Shown here one piece after another: positions 11,581-24,976 of a DNA stretch of 64,000 nucleotides; position 1 is the stretch's first letter, and the number at the start of each line of letters is the position of its first letter. A program made the position numbers and the translations under genes. The notes below the pieces were generated by a model, which did no database searches, was not told the DNA's origin, and saw only the letters and a list, made by a program, of their open reading frames with translations. The stretch is from Purshia tridentata (taxonomy: Eukaryota; Streptophyta; Magnoliopsida; Rosales; Rosaceae): positions 1 through 64,000 of the forward strand of contig QANT01007639.1 of assembly GCA_003254885.1 (NCBI GenBank). The letters run 5' to 3'.

Positions 11581-14500
11581 TAAGATGCTCATTATATATA
11601 TGCATCTTCTTCATTTAATGTGTAAGATGTTTATTTTCTTGGCCACCCGATCTTGTTCTTCATTAGATTAGTTGATACTTGATAGAAGGGTCAACCTCAG
11701 CTTGTATATATGTAGCTTATGCAATTTTTGTGAATGAAACTTAATGCAGTGCACACTGGCTTGTGTCCCTTTTATATGTTGTAGGTTTGCCTTGAACAAA
11801 AAGCAAGTAAAGTTGTAGGTTTGCCTCTTTAGACTTACAACTTTGAACAAAAAGTCATAAAAGTGGAAGGCGGACTTTTCAAATAGTATAGCTCATCAAT
11901 CATCTCCAAATTCTTTACCAATGTAAGCAACCATGTTAGTTCCAAAAATTCAATGAAAATGCACTCTTCCCAGATCTTCTTTTCTCTCCTTCTTACATTC
12001 ATCAATGGGTGGGCCAACACTTGTTTTGGGTTTGGGTTGTATTGTTGCTCATATCATGGGCATCAAATTGGGTCACACATTTCGACCCATAGGTGTTGTA
12101 CGAAACCCAATTATTACTCAAAACAACTAAAATAGAAAGCCTTAAAGAGGTGATACACATTTGGTACCAAAAATATGTTACACTAGCATTATTGTTTCAT
12201 GTCAAAGTTCAAATTTGAGAGGCTGATGGTGCATCCAAATGCCCTATATAAACACATTGTTTTTCAAAGGGTCTGATGGTAAATTCATTTCTTATAAGAA
12301 TATTCCGGTTTGTTGCCTTGTTAATTCAAGATTCTCTATTAACTATATATATATATATAAATTTTCTATTTTTGGTCAAATCTCTTTAACTATATAACTG
12401 GCAGCTGCCTTATGCATCTGCCTTTCAAGATTGGACCCATTCCACAAATTAATTAATGAGTAGATTAATAGAAATATAAGTAGGTGAATAATGCAGTATA
12501 AATTAAACGACTAATCTAATCATGATATAAGTAAAAAGAAAATAACAGAGACAGAGAGAGAGAGAGAGCTTTTGGGTTTAGGTGGAAATGTAGTACAACC
12601 TTGCAGTACTATAAACCAGTACAGAAAGAAGTCTAGCAAGCAGAGAGATGAAGCAGCAATAAGTAGCTAGCCGTGAGATCGAGTTTAGAAAGTAAAATGG
12701 TAGTACAAGATGGATGAAGAATTGAAGATTCAATACAAGTACTGGGTGTACGTAGTACTACATGATACATTAGTCGTTGTTTAACCTATTTTCTACAGAC
12801 TGCAGCCAATGTATAAAAGCCATCAATATGTATTGTTATTAAGCACTGGAGGTTCCAGATTGAAGAAACATCATTGAGTGCAGCGTTGATGAATTTAGCC
12901 CTTCTTCCTTTCCAATCTTTTTTCATGGCAAATTTCGTCAGCGCTGCACCCAATTATGTTTCTCTCCTTTTTGGAAAGTGCATGCTAATTGATTTATATG
13001 CTCGATCTATTCCTTTGGATTCTGCAAGTAATATATATCGGTATGGATTTTAATTCTGTTTTTTATGTTGGTACAAAATAGACCCGACATTTAATACTAT
13101 TCGCCTGCACTACCTAGGAAAAAGGCCAAACACAATTAATAGCATAAATCTATTAAGGTTTTCCAAACATGCTTGAATTAGACCACATGTGTAATTGAAT
13201 ATTCAATTTTGTTAAAAGAGCGCTATTTTGCTCATCACATATACGCTGCATGAGAATTGTTGAGTCCCCTTCTTGTTTTTTTCTTAGGAAAAAGTATTCT
13301 GCATTCCAAGTTTGCTCTCTTTGTAGTCTTGTAGAATAAACTTTTAAATTACGTGCGATGTGTATTGGATTATAAGTTAATAGAAATAATTGAATTTTCA
13401 TTTGGTTAGGCACTTAGGCTTTTGTTAATCGATATGTTTGTTTGCTTGTTTAATTAATTAATAGATGCTAAAGAATTTCACTATGCCCTCATATAGATTA
13501 AATCCGAGTCCGCCAATATGCTAAAGGTTTAGTATAGAAATGAAAAGTTCTTTTTTTGGGTTTGAGAAGAGAATGATTTAATTGTCAACTTAATTTAGTA
13601 TTATTGTTCTTCACTTTTTGTAAGAAGATATTTCATTCAGAAAGCTAGTTAACAGAGACCCAAAGAAAGAAGAAAGCAAGTCACAGAAATTGGACATCAA
13701 GCACTTGCAAAAATTAGGAGAAAGGAGGCATGAAAGTCTATCTCGTGATGATCCAAGACATTGAAGATGGGGTTGGTTTACCCAATTCTGAACACACATC
13801 CTCCGTCTACCCAGCGAGGCTGCTCTACTATTATTGTTCTTGATGTATATTTACTTCTGAAGTAATAATTATTAATTAAAATGTTTTAGTGGTCTAATAA
13901 TGATTTCAATCATACCTACTACTTATTATTGATCTACTAATCATTCAACATGTAATTATTTCAATCATATCAATTTATTTCTCTCCATTTTGTTGGAAGA
14001 TATCCTAAATTTGAATGATGTTATACAAACAATATAAGAGTCGTTAAATTTGTTCACCAAATAAGATGTCCTCCAATCCAAGGGCCAATACAGTTTGCGG
14101 CGAGGTGTTGTTGGGCTAACGCGGTGAGTTGCCGGACGACGAACCCGGGTAGCTGCTCCCATGAGTGATAAAACAGTATAACTTGAGATTATGAAACTGG
14201 AGACTGGACTGTATTAATTGTGTATAATTAACTTCTCAGCCCATTACTCAAGTCCTTGTACTTTTTAGAAGATGTCAATATGGGTATTCTTGGCCCAGTT
14301 CCTTGTTGGGTTGTTTTGTTGTTTGGGCCTTGGGTCCCCATATTACCAATTTATATTTATTATACAAATGTCGGCTTATAGCATCTCGAAACTATATATC
14401 ATCTGTAGTAGTCGTGCATGGCATGAAAATATATATTTATATGGTCAATCCTCATCTCATGCAACCCTTTTTGTACGTAATAGTAGTCGTGCACTTAATC

Positions 14501-14879
14501 TCAAGCCTATGTTTCTTTAAAAACTCCACCATCCTGCATATTATTATTAAGACAGAATATGCTTTTGAATTTTTGAACAAATTAAACTGATTTTCATGAT
14601 TTGGGTATCAGAATTCAGAACGCAAGCTACCTTTGCCTTACAGAAATCTGAATCTTCCTTGCTTGAATTAATTACTTCCCCTCCACTCAACTGCATGCAT
14701 AACTAGCTAGGAGCTTACGTCAAGAAATAGTTTTTTACATGATCATCACATGCATTTACAAGATTTAAGTACTTTTAATTTGCATGATCACATGCATGCA
14801 AGCATATATGTATACATATAATTTCAGGTTGTCCTTAAAAAACTGAATATTTCAGTTGGTCCAAACCCTAGCTACAGAA
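11581..14879. other. 3.3-kb gene-free spacer
   Basis: AT-rich DNA without a supportable gene. It holds a (TA)n run near 12345-12358 and a (GA)n run near 12549-12568. The last ~200 bp resemble the promoter side of the first RNase H gene. Short open frames here have no recognisable motifs. Confidence 0.55.
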
Positions 14880-15491
14880 ATGATGTTAAATATTTGGAGG
14901 TTCCAAAGTCTACCTACCATAACAAAACCCATTTCGTTTTTGTTCAGAAATTATCATAAAAAACCAATTCCAGTGACACGGGAAAAGCCCAAAATTGGGT
15001 GGACCAAGTTGAACTTTGATGGATCTTCAAAGGGTAAATCAGGCAAAGCCAGCATTGGAGGGGTGTTTAGAAACCACAAGGCTGAGTTCTTGCTTGGCTT
15101 TGCCGAACCCATTGGAGAAGCCAATAGCACCATAGCTGAACTCACAGCCCTTCGAAGAGGCCTCGAGTTGGTCTTAGAAAATGGTTGGAGCCATGTTTGG
15201 CTTGAAGGAGATGCCAAGTCATTAGTTGATGTTATTGTGAAAAGAAAACAGAACGTTAAATGTGCAGAAGTTCAGAGGCATGTGAATGATATAAACTTGA
15301 ATATTATGCCAAAGCTTAAGAGTTGCATTGTGAGTCATGTTTATAGGGAAGGTAATAGAGCTGCTGATAAATTAGCTCAAATGGGGCATCAACTAGAGGA
15401 GCCTCATATTTGGTGGCACATTCCACCTGATGAAGTTGTGCCCATTGTGCATGAAGATGCAGAGGGTAAGATTGTCCTCCGCAGAAGATAA
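14880..15491 (+). CDS. Stand-alone RNase H-like domain protein (RVT_3 type), copy 2
   Basis: Tandem paralogue of the gene at 10972, with ATGs 3908 bp apart. It is single-exon and 203 aa when read from the first ATG (14880); the open frame extends upstream only through non-ATG codons. The D-E-D-D set is preserved at D47, E87, D111 and D163, with H153. The core stretches KPKIGWTKLNFDGSS, RNHKAEFLLG and YREGNRAADKLAQMGH are almost unchanged from copy 1. The N-terminal 30 residues have diverged strongly. This is the pattern expected from selection on the nuclease fold with a relaxed leader. Both copies keep the tail HEDAEGKIV. The role is unknown. Confidence 0.82.
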   Translation: MMLNIWRFQSLPTITKPISFLFRNYHKKPIPVTREKPKIGWTKLNFDGSSKGKSGKASIGGVFRNHKAEFLLGFAEPIGEANSTIAELTALRRGLELVLENGWSHVWLEGDAKSLVDVIVKRKQNVKCAEVQRHVNDINLNIMPKLKSCIVSHVYREGNRAADKLAQMGHQLEEPHIWWHIPPDEVVPIVHEDAEGKIVLRRR

Positions 15492-17077
15492 TTAATAGAT
15501 ATTCTTGGTATATATATAAATATGCTTTCATTTATTGAGATTAATTTGTTGTATATATATATAGGGATGAATATTGAGTATGCAGATTTTAAATAGTTTA
15601 TTGTATCGGATATATGTTAAAAAGATAACAAGAAAACTACAGAAAATAGTTTGGTTATTTAAATTGAACTCTAATAGTTAAATAATGAATTCGAGAATAA
15701 ATTTGGCTATTCATGATAAGATCTAAAAAGCAATCATACATATACGTCATTTTAAATTTATTATATTTCACTGGAAAAAGTCAATGATATAGATCCTGAT
15801 AAACTGATAAAAGGGTAAGTAATAAGTATCATAAATCTTGAGAAATCATGTCATTTGAAAATAGCTATATGAAAATTGAGTAATTAAGTTCCCATGCTGC
15901 ATAATATATATGTTGGACCAATATGATGATCAAGTAAAGTCAATCTCAATCACTTACATAAAGAAATAGTATATGTTATGCATGCAGCATTGGGACCTGC
16001 AGCAAATAATGAATGTTGCTCCTCGACTGATAGAAAATTGATGTGTACCATCTGTTATCACAGTAATCCCAACAATATTGGTACACAACAAAGCAGGAAT
16101 ATATGAATATTTCATATTTAAGCCCTTAAATTCACACTCTGCTATCTTTGGCATTTACCAAGCAAAAAAAGCAGCTTTCCTTGATGGAAAGTGCATGATT
16201 CAGTTCTTAAATCTTACCTAAACAAGAATAAACATATATAAATGCCTATAGTCCTTTGACATGGTCCATGATATTAGTAGTAGATAAGGTGTCTATATGC
16301 ATATATAAAAACAGGAAAGCAGAACCTTGCTCCAATCCTAAATCCTAGTGCAAAAAAACAAACACGTTGTCAGATAAGGAAAAAGAACAATTTTAATAAA
16401 TACATACTAATTCATTGCTCACATTTTCTGTTTTAACAATAAATATCAACCCAAAAGAAAATGCCGCAAATTATATTTTGTTCTGCCATCCCACAATAAA
16501 AAAATGCAGTCCTTATTTATTGCAGTACTTGTCCTCCAAGACTAGGGATTATACTGCAGATTTCATTTCCCACATCAATATCATCAAATCCCAAAACAAA
16601 ACCTCAGCAAATTTGCACAATTTCCATGAACCAAAACTTCATAAAAAAAAACCAAAATTGATTAAAGCAAACATGCACAATGTGATTGAAAGAAAAGCAA
16701 CTGTGAAGCCAATATGGACTGTCAAACTCAAAAATCATTTGCAAGATGAAATTTACACATAACATCAGTTCAGTTTAGAGTCCAGACTTGAGAGTAGTCC
16801 TGTCTGTGATTGGTGGGATTATCATCAATCCTGAATCTGACTAAATTGATGATTTCGAGACCAAATTGGACTCTCTTTTTCCCTTTAATTACGGAATCTG
16901 CCCTTTTGCCTCACTCCATTTTAAGATTAGAGCTTTAACTGTTTCTCCCAATAAATACCTCTCCTGAAAAACCCCTAAAACTCTCTCTGCGCTCATCTCC
17001 TCGCAATTAAAAGCCTTTGGTTCTTTTTTCCAGATAAAATCAGGCATTTTCCGGGACAATCAAATCAACGTTCCGGA
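15492..17077. other. Intergenic DNA and promoter side of the JmjC gene
   Basis: No gene was recognised. A 348-bp open frame at 16415-16762 has Lys/Asn-rich, low-complexity composition and no motif, so I leave it out. The last 200 bp are pyrimidine-rich and probably contain the JmjC gene's 5' leader. Confidence 0.5.
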
Positions 17078-20000
17078 ATGGACGAAGAGGGAGCGTTGCC
17101 GGACCATCTACGGTGCAGCCGGACCGACGGCCGGCAATGGCGGTGCAAACGGCGAGTCATGGACGACATGAAGCTCTGCGAGATTCACTATCTCCAAGGT
17201 CGCCACCGCCAATTCAGAGAGAAAGTCCCGGACTCACTCAAACTCCAGAGGAAGCCCAAAAACGCACCCCGCAGAGACCAAAATGACAGTGGCGGCGGCG
17301 GCGTCAAAATTAGGGCACAGAAAGTGGAGAATTTGGTGAAACTGCTGAAGAGGAAGCGATCCGACGACATTTTGAAGAATAAGAAGAAGAAAAAGATTAA
17401 GAAGAAGCTCAAGAAGTGCGACCTGAATTTGGAGCTGATACGAATGGTGCTCAAGAGGGAAGTCGAGAAGAGGAACACAACGAAGACGAAGAAGGTCGTG
17501 GAGGAGGAGAGCGAGGACGATGATGATCTCACCAGAGACTTGCCGAATGGGCTAATGGCAATCCCTTCGTCTTCGTCGCAGTCGCCGCGGCGTCGTTCAG
17601 GCAATGCAGGTTCCAATTCTTCTTCTGATGTTAAGGTTGGGGTTGATTCGGGGCCGGTGGGTCGGCGGCGGTGCTTTCGGTCCAAGAACATCGAGCCCAT
17701 GCCTGTTGGCGCATTGCAGGCGAGCTGTGACTTCAAGCATTGTTTTGATAATGTGGGTTTTGTTGTGTGATTTTGAGTTTTTGATTGAGTTTCTTTGATT
17801 CTTTTCTTCTAGGTTTTTCCAAATGTGGGGAAATTGAGGAGGGGGAAGAGGAAAAGGTGCCATTTTTGTCACAGAAGTGGAAGTGGTGCTGCTTCGTCCT
17901 GTTTAACTCAGTGTTCGAGTTGTCGGAAACGCTTCTTTTGCTTGGGTTGCATCAAAGAAAGGTTCGTCTAGTGTTTTGTTGATTATGGTCGTCAAATTTA
18001 TGCTTCAAACTGGCGCTTTATATCTTTGCCTTTGGGAACTTGCTAAATTGCTGTGTCACCAGTTAATCATTAAAATGCCAGCTCATGATACAAACATCAA
18101 AATTCAAACTTTTCTGAGAAAGTACAACAATAGTGGGAAATACTGAAGTGCACATACATTTCACCCTTATCTTGCATTTTTCAAAGATGGCAATGCATTG
18201 TTTAGAATTAACACCAAGTAAAGATAATATCCTTATGCTCTTTAGCTCTATGCTTTGATCTTTCTCCTTGTTATATGAAAGGCGGTTTAATAACTCTTGG
18301 CGCTTAAAACAATTTAGGTATTTTGATACGCAAGAAGAAGTAAAAATGGCATGTCCAGTTTGTCGAGGGACTTGCACCTGTAAGGAATGCTATGAAACCC
18401 AATCGAAAGACGCTGAAAGTAAGGTCTGACATTAAAGTGAGATGATTTGTGAACTAGAGCATGCTTATTATGATTTTGGATGATGCTGATGCTTGAATTT
18501 GCACGCACACTTTTTTTTATTTTTTTCAGGATTATTTGGGGGTTAAAAATAAAGTTGAAATAATATTACAGTTTCATTACCTGATATGTATGCTCCTTCC
18601 CGTGCTGAAACAAATAAACCAAGATCAGAAATTTGAGCTAGAAGCAGAGGCAAAATTAAGAGGTAGCATGTGACTCTTCTCAGAATGTTGCTTTTTGCAT
18701 CAATTTTAAGGTTGATAACAAACAAGAACTTTTTTTATCTCTCTTTTTCCTTTCATCTTTTTAATAACAGGGAAAGAGCTATCTGAAATTCATATCAAGC
18801 AGGCTGAATTTTGCTGCAATGAGCAACACTGCTGGTATGTTCTCTGCTGCTGTAAAATTTAATGGTTCAACTGTAATTTACGTAATCTTCTAGTATTGAT
18901 TCTCTGGTGCTTCACTGACTTTTGGAACAGCAATAAATGCAAAGCTTCCATTGTGGATCTCCATAGAAGCTGCCCGAGTTGTTCATATAACCTTTGTTTA
19001 AGTTGTTGTCGAGATCTTTTTCAGGGGAGATTTCATGGAGGTATAAACACATCTCTCTCAAAGTTATCTAACAAGAAGAAAACTTATGTCTCTGGTAACA
19101 GGCAACTTTTAAAGAAGCCAATAACCACCCGTAAGCAAAATGTTCGCAGTACATACCTTTCTTCTTCTGCATCAGTACCCAAGTGGAAGGCTTGTAATGT
19201 TGTTGATGGTATATCTTGCCCACCCAAGGAGTTTGGAGGATGTGGTGACACCCTCCTTGATTTGAGATGTGTTTTCCCGTTAAGTTGGATCAAAGAGCTA
19301 GAAGTAAGTGCGGAAGAAATAGTTTGCAGCTATGATTTTCCAGAAACTTCAGACATGTCTTTGTGCTGCTCACTATGTTTGGGCATCGACCAGAAAGTTG
19401 ATGGAATTCAACAGTTGCAAGAAGCTTCTGCGAGAGAAAACTCAAATGATAACTTTTTATACTCCCCCATGCTTTTGGACATACATGGTGACAATGTTGA
19501 GCACTTTCAGAAGCATTGGAGTAAAGGTCATCCTGTTATAGTCCGGAATGTACTTCAGTCTACATCAGATTTGAGTTGGGATCCGGTGTTCATGTTCTGC
19601 ACTTATCTTGAGAGGAGCATTGCTACATATGAAAATAACAATAATTCAAATGATGCTATCCACTGCTTGGATTGGTGTGAGGTCAGTGATAGAATGCTTC
19701 TCTTTCAATTCACGATTGTCTACATCTAAATTCCATTCTCAGTTCTTATCCTTAAAAAGAAAACTGACTGCGCTCTTTGTGCATCTTTATCTCTAAACTC
19801 TTCAACTACACATAGTTATCCTACTATCTAGCCTTTTTTTGAAGAACACAAAAAAATATCATATGGCAGGTGGAAATAGGAATCAGGCAGTATTTTATGG
19901 GTTCATTGAAGGGGCGAACACAAACAAATATGTGCAATGAGACACTGAAATTGAAGGGCTGGCTTTCTTCACAATTATTTCAAGAACAGTTTCCGGCTCA

Positions 20001-20551
20001 TTATGCTGAAATAATCCAAGCTCTACCACTTCAGGAATACATGAATCCCACATCTGGTCTTCTAAATCTTGCTGCAAGGATGCCACAGGAAATCCCAAAG
20101 CCTGATCTAGGTCCATGTGTTTATATTTCATATGGCTGCACTGAGAAACTTGTACAGGTTGATTCAGTGATAAAGCTATGTTATGACTCGTATGATGTGG
20201 TAGGCCTTGAAATTTTCCCATGTGCATTGCTGTCAAGTTCTTTCTTATTTTCATCATTTTGGAAATGCCTTTTACTTTTGATGTATGCAATGATGCAATA
20301 CGGCACAATATTGTATCAATTGTGAAAGTAATAATAACTGTTTTTCATGCATATTGTTTATAAAATCCGTAGAAGTGGCACCTCATCAGTCCAACTTCAC
20401 CATGTATTACTCCAACTTTTTCATAATTTCTATTAAATTGGAAATTTCAAATTTATTTGGTTAACATTTGAGTTGAAGTCTATAAAAGAAAACCATAAGC
20501 TTCATGCTAAAGCTTCATCTCTTGCATCTCTAATATTTGCATTGGTGATCA

Positions 20552-20587
<36 letters not shown>

Positions 20588-22313
20588 TTATAGAATAGTT
20601 TTGCATAGGTAATATTTATTTTTCAAAAACCTTTGTTCCATGTCATTTATTCTGTTGGTCTTTGTATCCGCAGGTTAACATCTTGGCACATACATCAGAT
20701 GTCCCTATCTCTGAAGATCAAGTTTGTAAAGTACGAAAGTTACTGAAAAAGCACCAAGCTCAAAGTCAGATGGTATCTCCTAGGACTACTTCTGAACAAA
20801 GTATAGCAAAGCTAGCGAATGAAAAATCAGAATTGCATAATGAACACATGGAAGAAGCCTCATATAATCTGATAGGAGAAGAGATGCATTTACGCAAAAG
20901 AGTTGCTAGAGAATCTTGCATTTCTGCTGCCACACGTGAAGCATGCTCTAGGAATCTCAAGGAGAGTAATCTGTCCCATGATGGGGGATCTGATTCTGAT
21001 TCTGAAGCCACATTAAGTAGCTCTGGAACTATCCATGGCGATGAAACATCCGAAGACGAAAAGTGCCAGCTTCTCCTTGATAGCTCCAATAGCTATAAAA
21101 AGAAAACCTTGTCCAAGTCTTGCGGTGCCCAATGGGATGTCTTCCGCAGACAAGATGTTCCCAAACTTATAGAATATCTCAGAAGGCATTCTAATGAATT
21201 TACTTGTAGATATGACTTTCATAAGCATGTAAGTCCAAGACCAAAAGTAAATACATTTTAGCAGATCAGATTAAACTCTCAATTGCTTTTTAACTTGCAC
21301 ATCTACTGCAGGTTGATCATCCAATTCTTGATCAGAGTTTCTTTCTCGACTCAACTCACAAAATAAGGCTTAAGGAGGAATTCAGTAAGTATGATTTTTA
21401 TGGTTTTTATCACTTGTTGAGTTATGAATAACTGAAATTAACTCATCACTCACTACTACCAGAAATTGAACCCTGGACTTTTGAGCAACACATTGGAGAA
21501 GCTGTCATCATCCCTGCTGGATGCCCATACCAAATTAGGAATCCTAAGGTACCAAATGTAACACTTGTATGATCTAGTATTTAGAAAAACTTTTTGAATC
21601 TTTTTGTTTTTTTGTTTTTAACTCTTGATTGAGTACGAAGAATTTATACACGACTATTGCTTATTATGCATACAAGTTGAATTACTACACATCATTTGGC
21701 ATATTAGTTAAATTTTTTTGAATTTCATGTGCTTCTTTCTATCTTATTAAATTTGTTTGAAAATATTTGCTAAAGAAAAAAAATTTTGAGAGAGGAGGTT
21801 TGCATTACAAAGTGCCTCACGTTTCAGTAGATGTGCAATTGAAAAAACAAAACAAACAAACACTATGCATATTTTAATCTAACTTTGGTCTTGGTCTAAG
21901 GACTTGTCATATTCAAATCAGTTGTATAACTCTTACTTCTAGAGTTGAATGTAGGAATGCCATCCATGATACAATGTCATAATACTGTACATTCTGTTTA
22001 TTTTGACGTGCAGTCTTGTGTACATGTGGTACTGGACTTTGTGTCACCTGAAAATGTTACTGAGAGCATCCAGTTGACTGATGAAGTCCGTCTGCTTCCA
22101 GATGATCATAAAGCAAAAGTTGACAAGCTAGAGGTGAACTTTCAATGATCCTAGTACCTATGTCTTTCTTTTTTCTCCATAATATGCATACAGAATTGAT
22201 CAATGATAGAAAAGTGTTTTCACCTTTGTCATGAAAAGCAGGTGAAGAGAATGGCCCTTTACAGCATTAGTTCAGCAATCAAAGAAATACGCGAGCTTAC
22301 ATGCGCAATGTAA
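17078..22313 (+). CDS. WRC-RING-JmjC protein, KDM3/JMJ24-25 group, probable pseudo-demethylase
   Basis: A nuclear chromatin protein of about 1026 aa in twelve exons: 17078-17719, 17813-17961, 18318-18423, 18530-18662, 18771-18834, 18931-19681, 19870-20199, 20674-21228, 21312-21384, 21463-21548, 22014-22133 and 22242-22313. Domains in order: a WRC motif with C13-x9-C23-x10-C34-x2-H37; a Lys-rich linker; a RING-like cysteine array from about residue 226 (RCHFCHRS to CTCKECYE); a second cysteine cluster ([28 protein letters not shown]); and a C-terminal JmjC domain. In the JmjC core, the first Fe(II) histidine position of HxD reads C719-Y-D721 and the later histidine position reads Y957 (GCPYQIRN), so demethylase activity is unlikely. 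Arabidopsis JMJ24 is a known member with RING ligase rather than demethylase function, and this may be its orthologue. Intron 1 uses either a GC donor (after 17719) or a GT donor (after 17752), which adds 11 residues. Confidence 0.9.
20554..20586 (+). repeat. 33-nt poly-T tract in JmjC intron 7
   Basis: An uninterrupted run of T lies about 85 bp before the acceptor at 20673. It is too far upstream to be the normal polypyrimidine tract. It could be a length-variable homopolymer or the old tail of a small retroposed insertion; no retroelement body is recognisable beside it. Confidence 0.8.
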
Positions 22314-23363
22314 GTGCCCAAGAGTGAACATAAAAGAGACCAAGAGGAGTCATGGCCCCTGTAAACTTTTGAAAAAGAAAAAAAAAATCAATATACATTG
22401 TAGAGAATACTAATTTGTTGGAGATTGGATGCAGTTACTAATTCTAATCTAGCTTGTACATAGTGTAAACTTCATTCTCGATTCAACGAGAATTTTTATG
22501 AAAGCCTTTTATTTGTTTCTCTTCCATGGAAGTTTTTTTTTTTCAGAATGTATCCTAGCTTTTGGCCATATGCGACTTTTGTAAAAACTTTTTGTTTTAA
22601 TTTCTTAGTTTAAAGCTCTCTCAATCTAAATATTAATAATAACAAATTTAGTCTATGAACAATTAAATATCCCACAAAGGTGAATAACCCACTATGTGCT
22701 TTCGAACTTTTTCAACCCACTTATACCAGATTAACCTATTGAGTGATGCCATTTATAAGTGCCGTACTAGGTTAATAAACGGTCAGGGCCAAACTTTCAT
22801 CTCTTTAAATTTTTAAGCATTACAATGATAAAGATAATTTTTTTTTTTTTTTTGGGGGGGGTCTGAAATAGGATTACTAAAGGAAATGGAATAACATGAA
22901 CCAGAGAGTCACAGAGTTGTTGACATTCCCATTGCAGTAACCAATATTATTTGCACAGGCACAATTACTATATAGTATATACAAATCAGCAACATCAACA
23001 AGTGGTTCCAAAATACACCTGGAAATTTATTTTCTTTTCCTTCAAAGTTCAAATGTAATAAAATGCTAGCTGTACAGAAAAATTATATAAAAATGAAAGA
23101 ATAGAATTTCACTTTATTTCTTTCTTCTACTTCTACTGTCCGCGCGTGAATTGTGGGGCTTCAAAAAACATCAATGCTTGATGAAAATCAAGGTAAATAC
23201 AGAAGGATTAAACCTTCAAAACAACATATTGCAATTTCAAAAATAAAATAAAATAAAGACCTAAGAGAATCATGTCCATTTCTTTGGACAGGTATATTTT
23301 TGGTTTTAGAACTGTCAAAATTGTTTAGTAGTAGGTGACAATCATGTGACCATTGACAAAACC
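22314..23363. other. Convergent 3' spacer of JmjC and UbiB-like kinase genes
   Basis: It holds the 3' untranslated regions of two tail-to-tail genes. A T17-G7 homopolymer pair lies at about 22838-22861. No additional gene is visible. Confidence 0.55.
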
Positions 23364-24942
23364 TTACGGAGCCATTAGACCCTCAATTGTGTAGGAAAGG
23401 TCCTTTGCCCAGTCAGCTTTGAGGAGCAGCGTTTGTAATGTTTGCATCACATTGTATGCAGGATCAAGTTTCCGCTGCCATCCCTGAATAACATAATCAG
23501 TGATATTGTATCAGATCAGCTTTTCAAGAATCATGATTACACAAATAATAATATAAATTGGCGCCAATCTCTCAGCATGTCCATGCCATTTCAACCAGTT
23601 AACAAAACTCAGTTATTAGTCTACTGGGCTACTCATAGGAAACCTAGTATAATACAAATAAGAATCCCATTTATAGTTTTATATGAACAAAATTAACTTT
23701 ATAGAGAAGAAATAGAAAATAGTGAATGAAGAGACAAAAGGGTGGCAATTTTCCTGTAAGTTTATGTTTTTGGAATCTATCAGGACATACATTCTGTAAG
23801 ATTTGCTATATACGCATGGCATGTGAGAATATAACTTTGCTTTTCATTCATAAGAGAATTGTCAATCTTTAGTTGCTGTGGATAAGGGAAAAAGAAATTA
23901 CCTCAAGAACCAAGGTTGTTACCATGACAGTGCAGACATTGCCATCAACATTGACTCTATGACGCCTGACTTTCTCCAGTAACTGCTGCATGCACTCAGC
24001 AGGATGGACCAAATCACCTTCAGGAGTTCCCCAGAAGGTGAATGCCTCCTCCACTTCCTGTAAGAACAAGATGATTAGAAACTTTGGCCAAAAATGGATT
24101 AAAAGTGTATACATAAAAGTACATTAAGAAAAACTTGTAAAAGAAGTTTCCCAAGTTCATTATATCGTTGAGGAACCATATTTGTCTAACAACCATTACA
24201 CACACACACACAAACATGAAAGATCTCAATACATCTGCAAATTACTCAAAAAAGGAAAAAAAAATCAAATGAACATAAGCAGTGATGAAATTACCAATAA
24301 ACTTCTGTGCACCATTGGAAAAATCAAATCATGCAACCTTATCCAAATCATTCATAGTAAGAAAGTCAAGTTGCCCAACAATTTTACCTCAATGAAAGCC
24401 TTTGGATCTGGGCAATTCTGTTTCTTAGATAGTTTGAGTGTGCACTCAGCAGCAGTGCGCCCATCACGACAAGCAACAGCCTTGAAAAATTCCAGTAAAT
24501 TTACTCGGTCATTTTTGGAGAGTTCAGCAGTCATGCCTACATCAAGGAAAATAACATGAGGCTTCTTTGATTTGAAGAGTCGCTTCCGAGAAGACTTGGT
24601 CTGAGGCACCCGGACAAGGATATTTCCAGGATGCATGTCTGCATGTATAAAGTTGTCCACCTGAAAGGAAAAATTCTGATAAGTTGGACCATGCTATATC
24701 ATACTTAATGATTGAAAGTAACAAAGATCAGAAATTCTGACTAGTAATGAACAAGATGATGACCAAGAAATCAAGTATAATCAATTATATAGTACATGCA
24801 CTTCAGGTATATCATTAGCTGGCAGAAACCACTACTTTAAAGAAACAGCAAGATACTTATGACATTTCTACACAAAATAAATATTACAGGAGAAAAATGC
24901 AATCACCAACTTCCAAAATCACAAAACCATTGCAAGCAACAT

Positions 24943-24976
<34 letters not shown>

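Noticed and set aside
14856-14879. Eight-codon upstream extension of the second RNase H gene
   Set aside because: It begins with TTG; the ATG at 14880 gives a protein one residue longer than its paralogue.
16415-16762. 115-codon frame upstream of the JmjC gene
   Set aside because: AT-rich, Lys/Asn-biased translation typical of random intergenic sequence.
17188-17736. 182-codon open frame on the minus strand opposite exon 1 of the JmjC gene
   Set aside because: It is the antisense shadow of the Lys/Glu-rich exon 1; the plus strand has a clear WRC motif and continues through splice sites.
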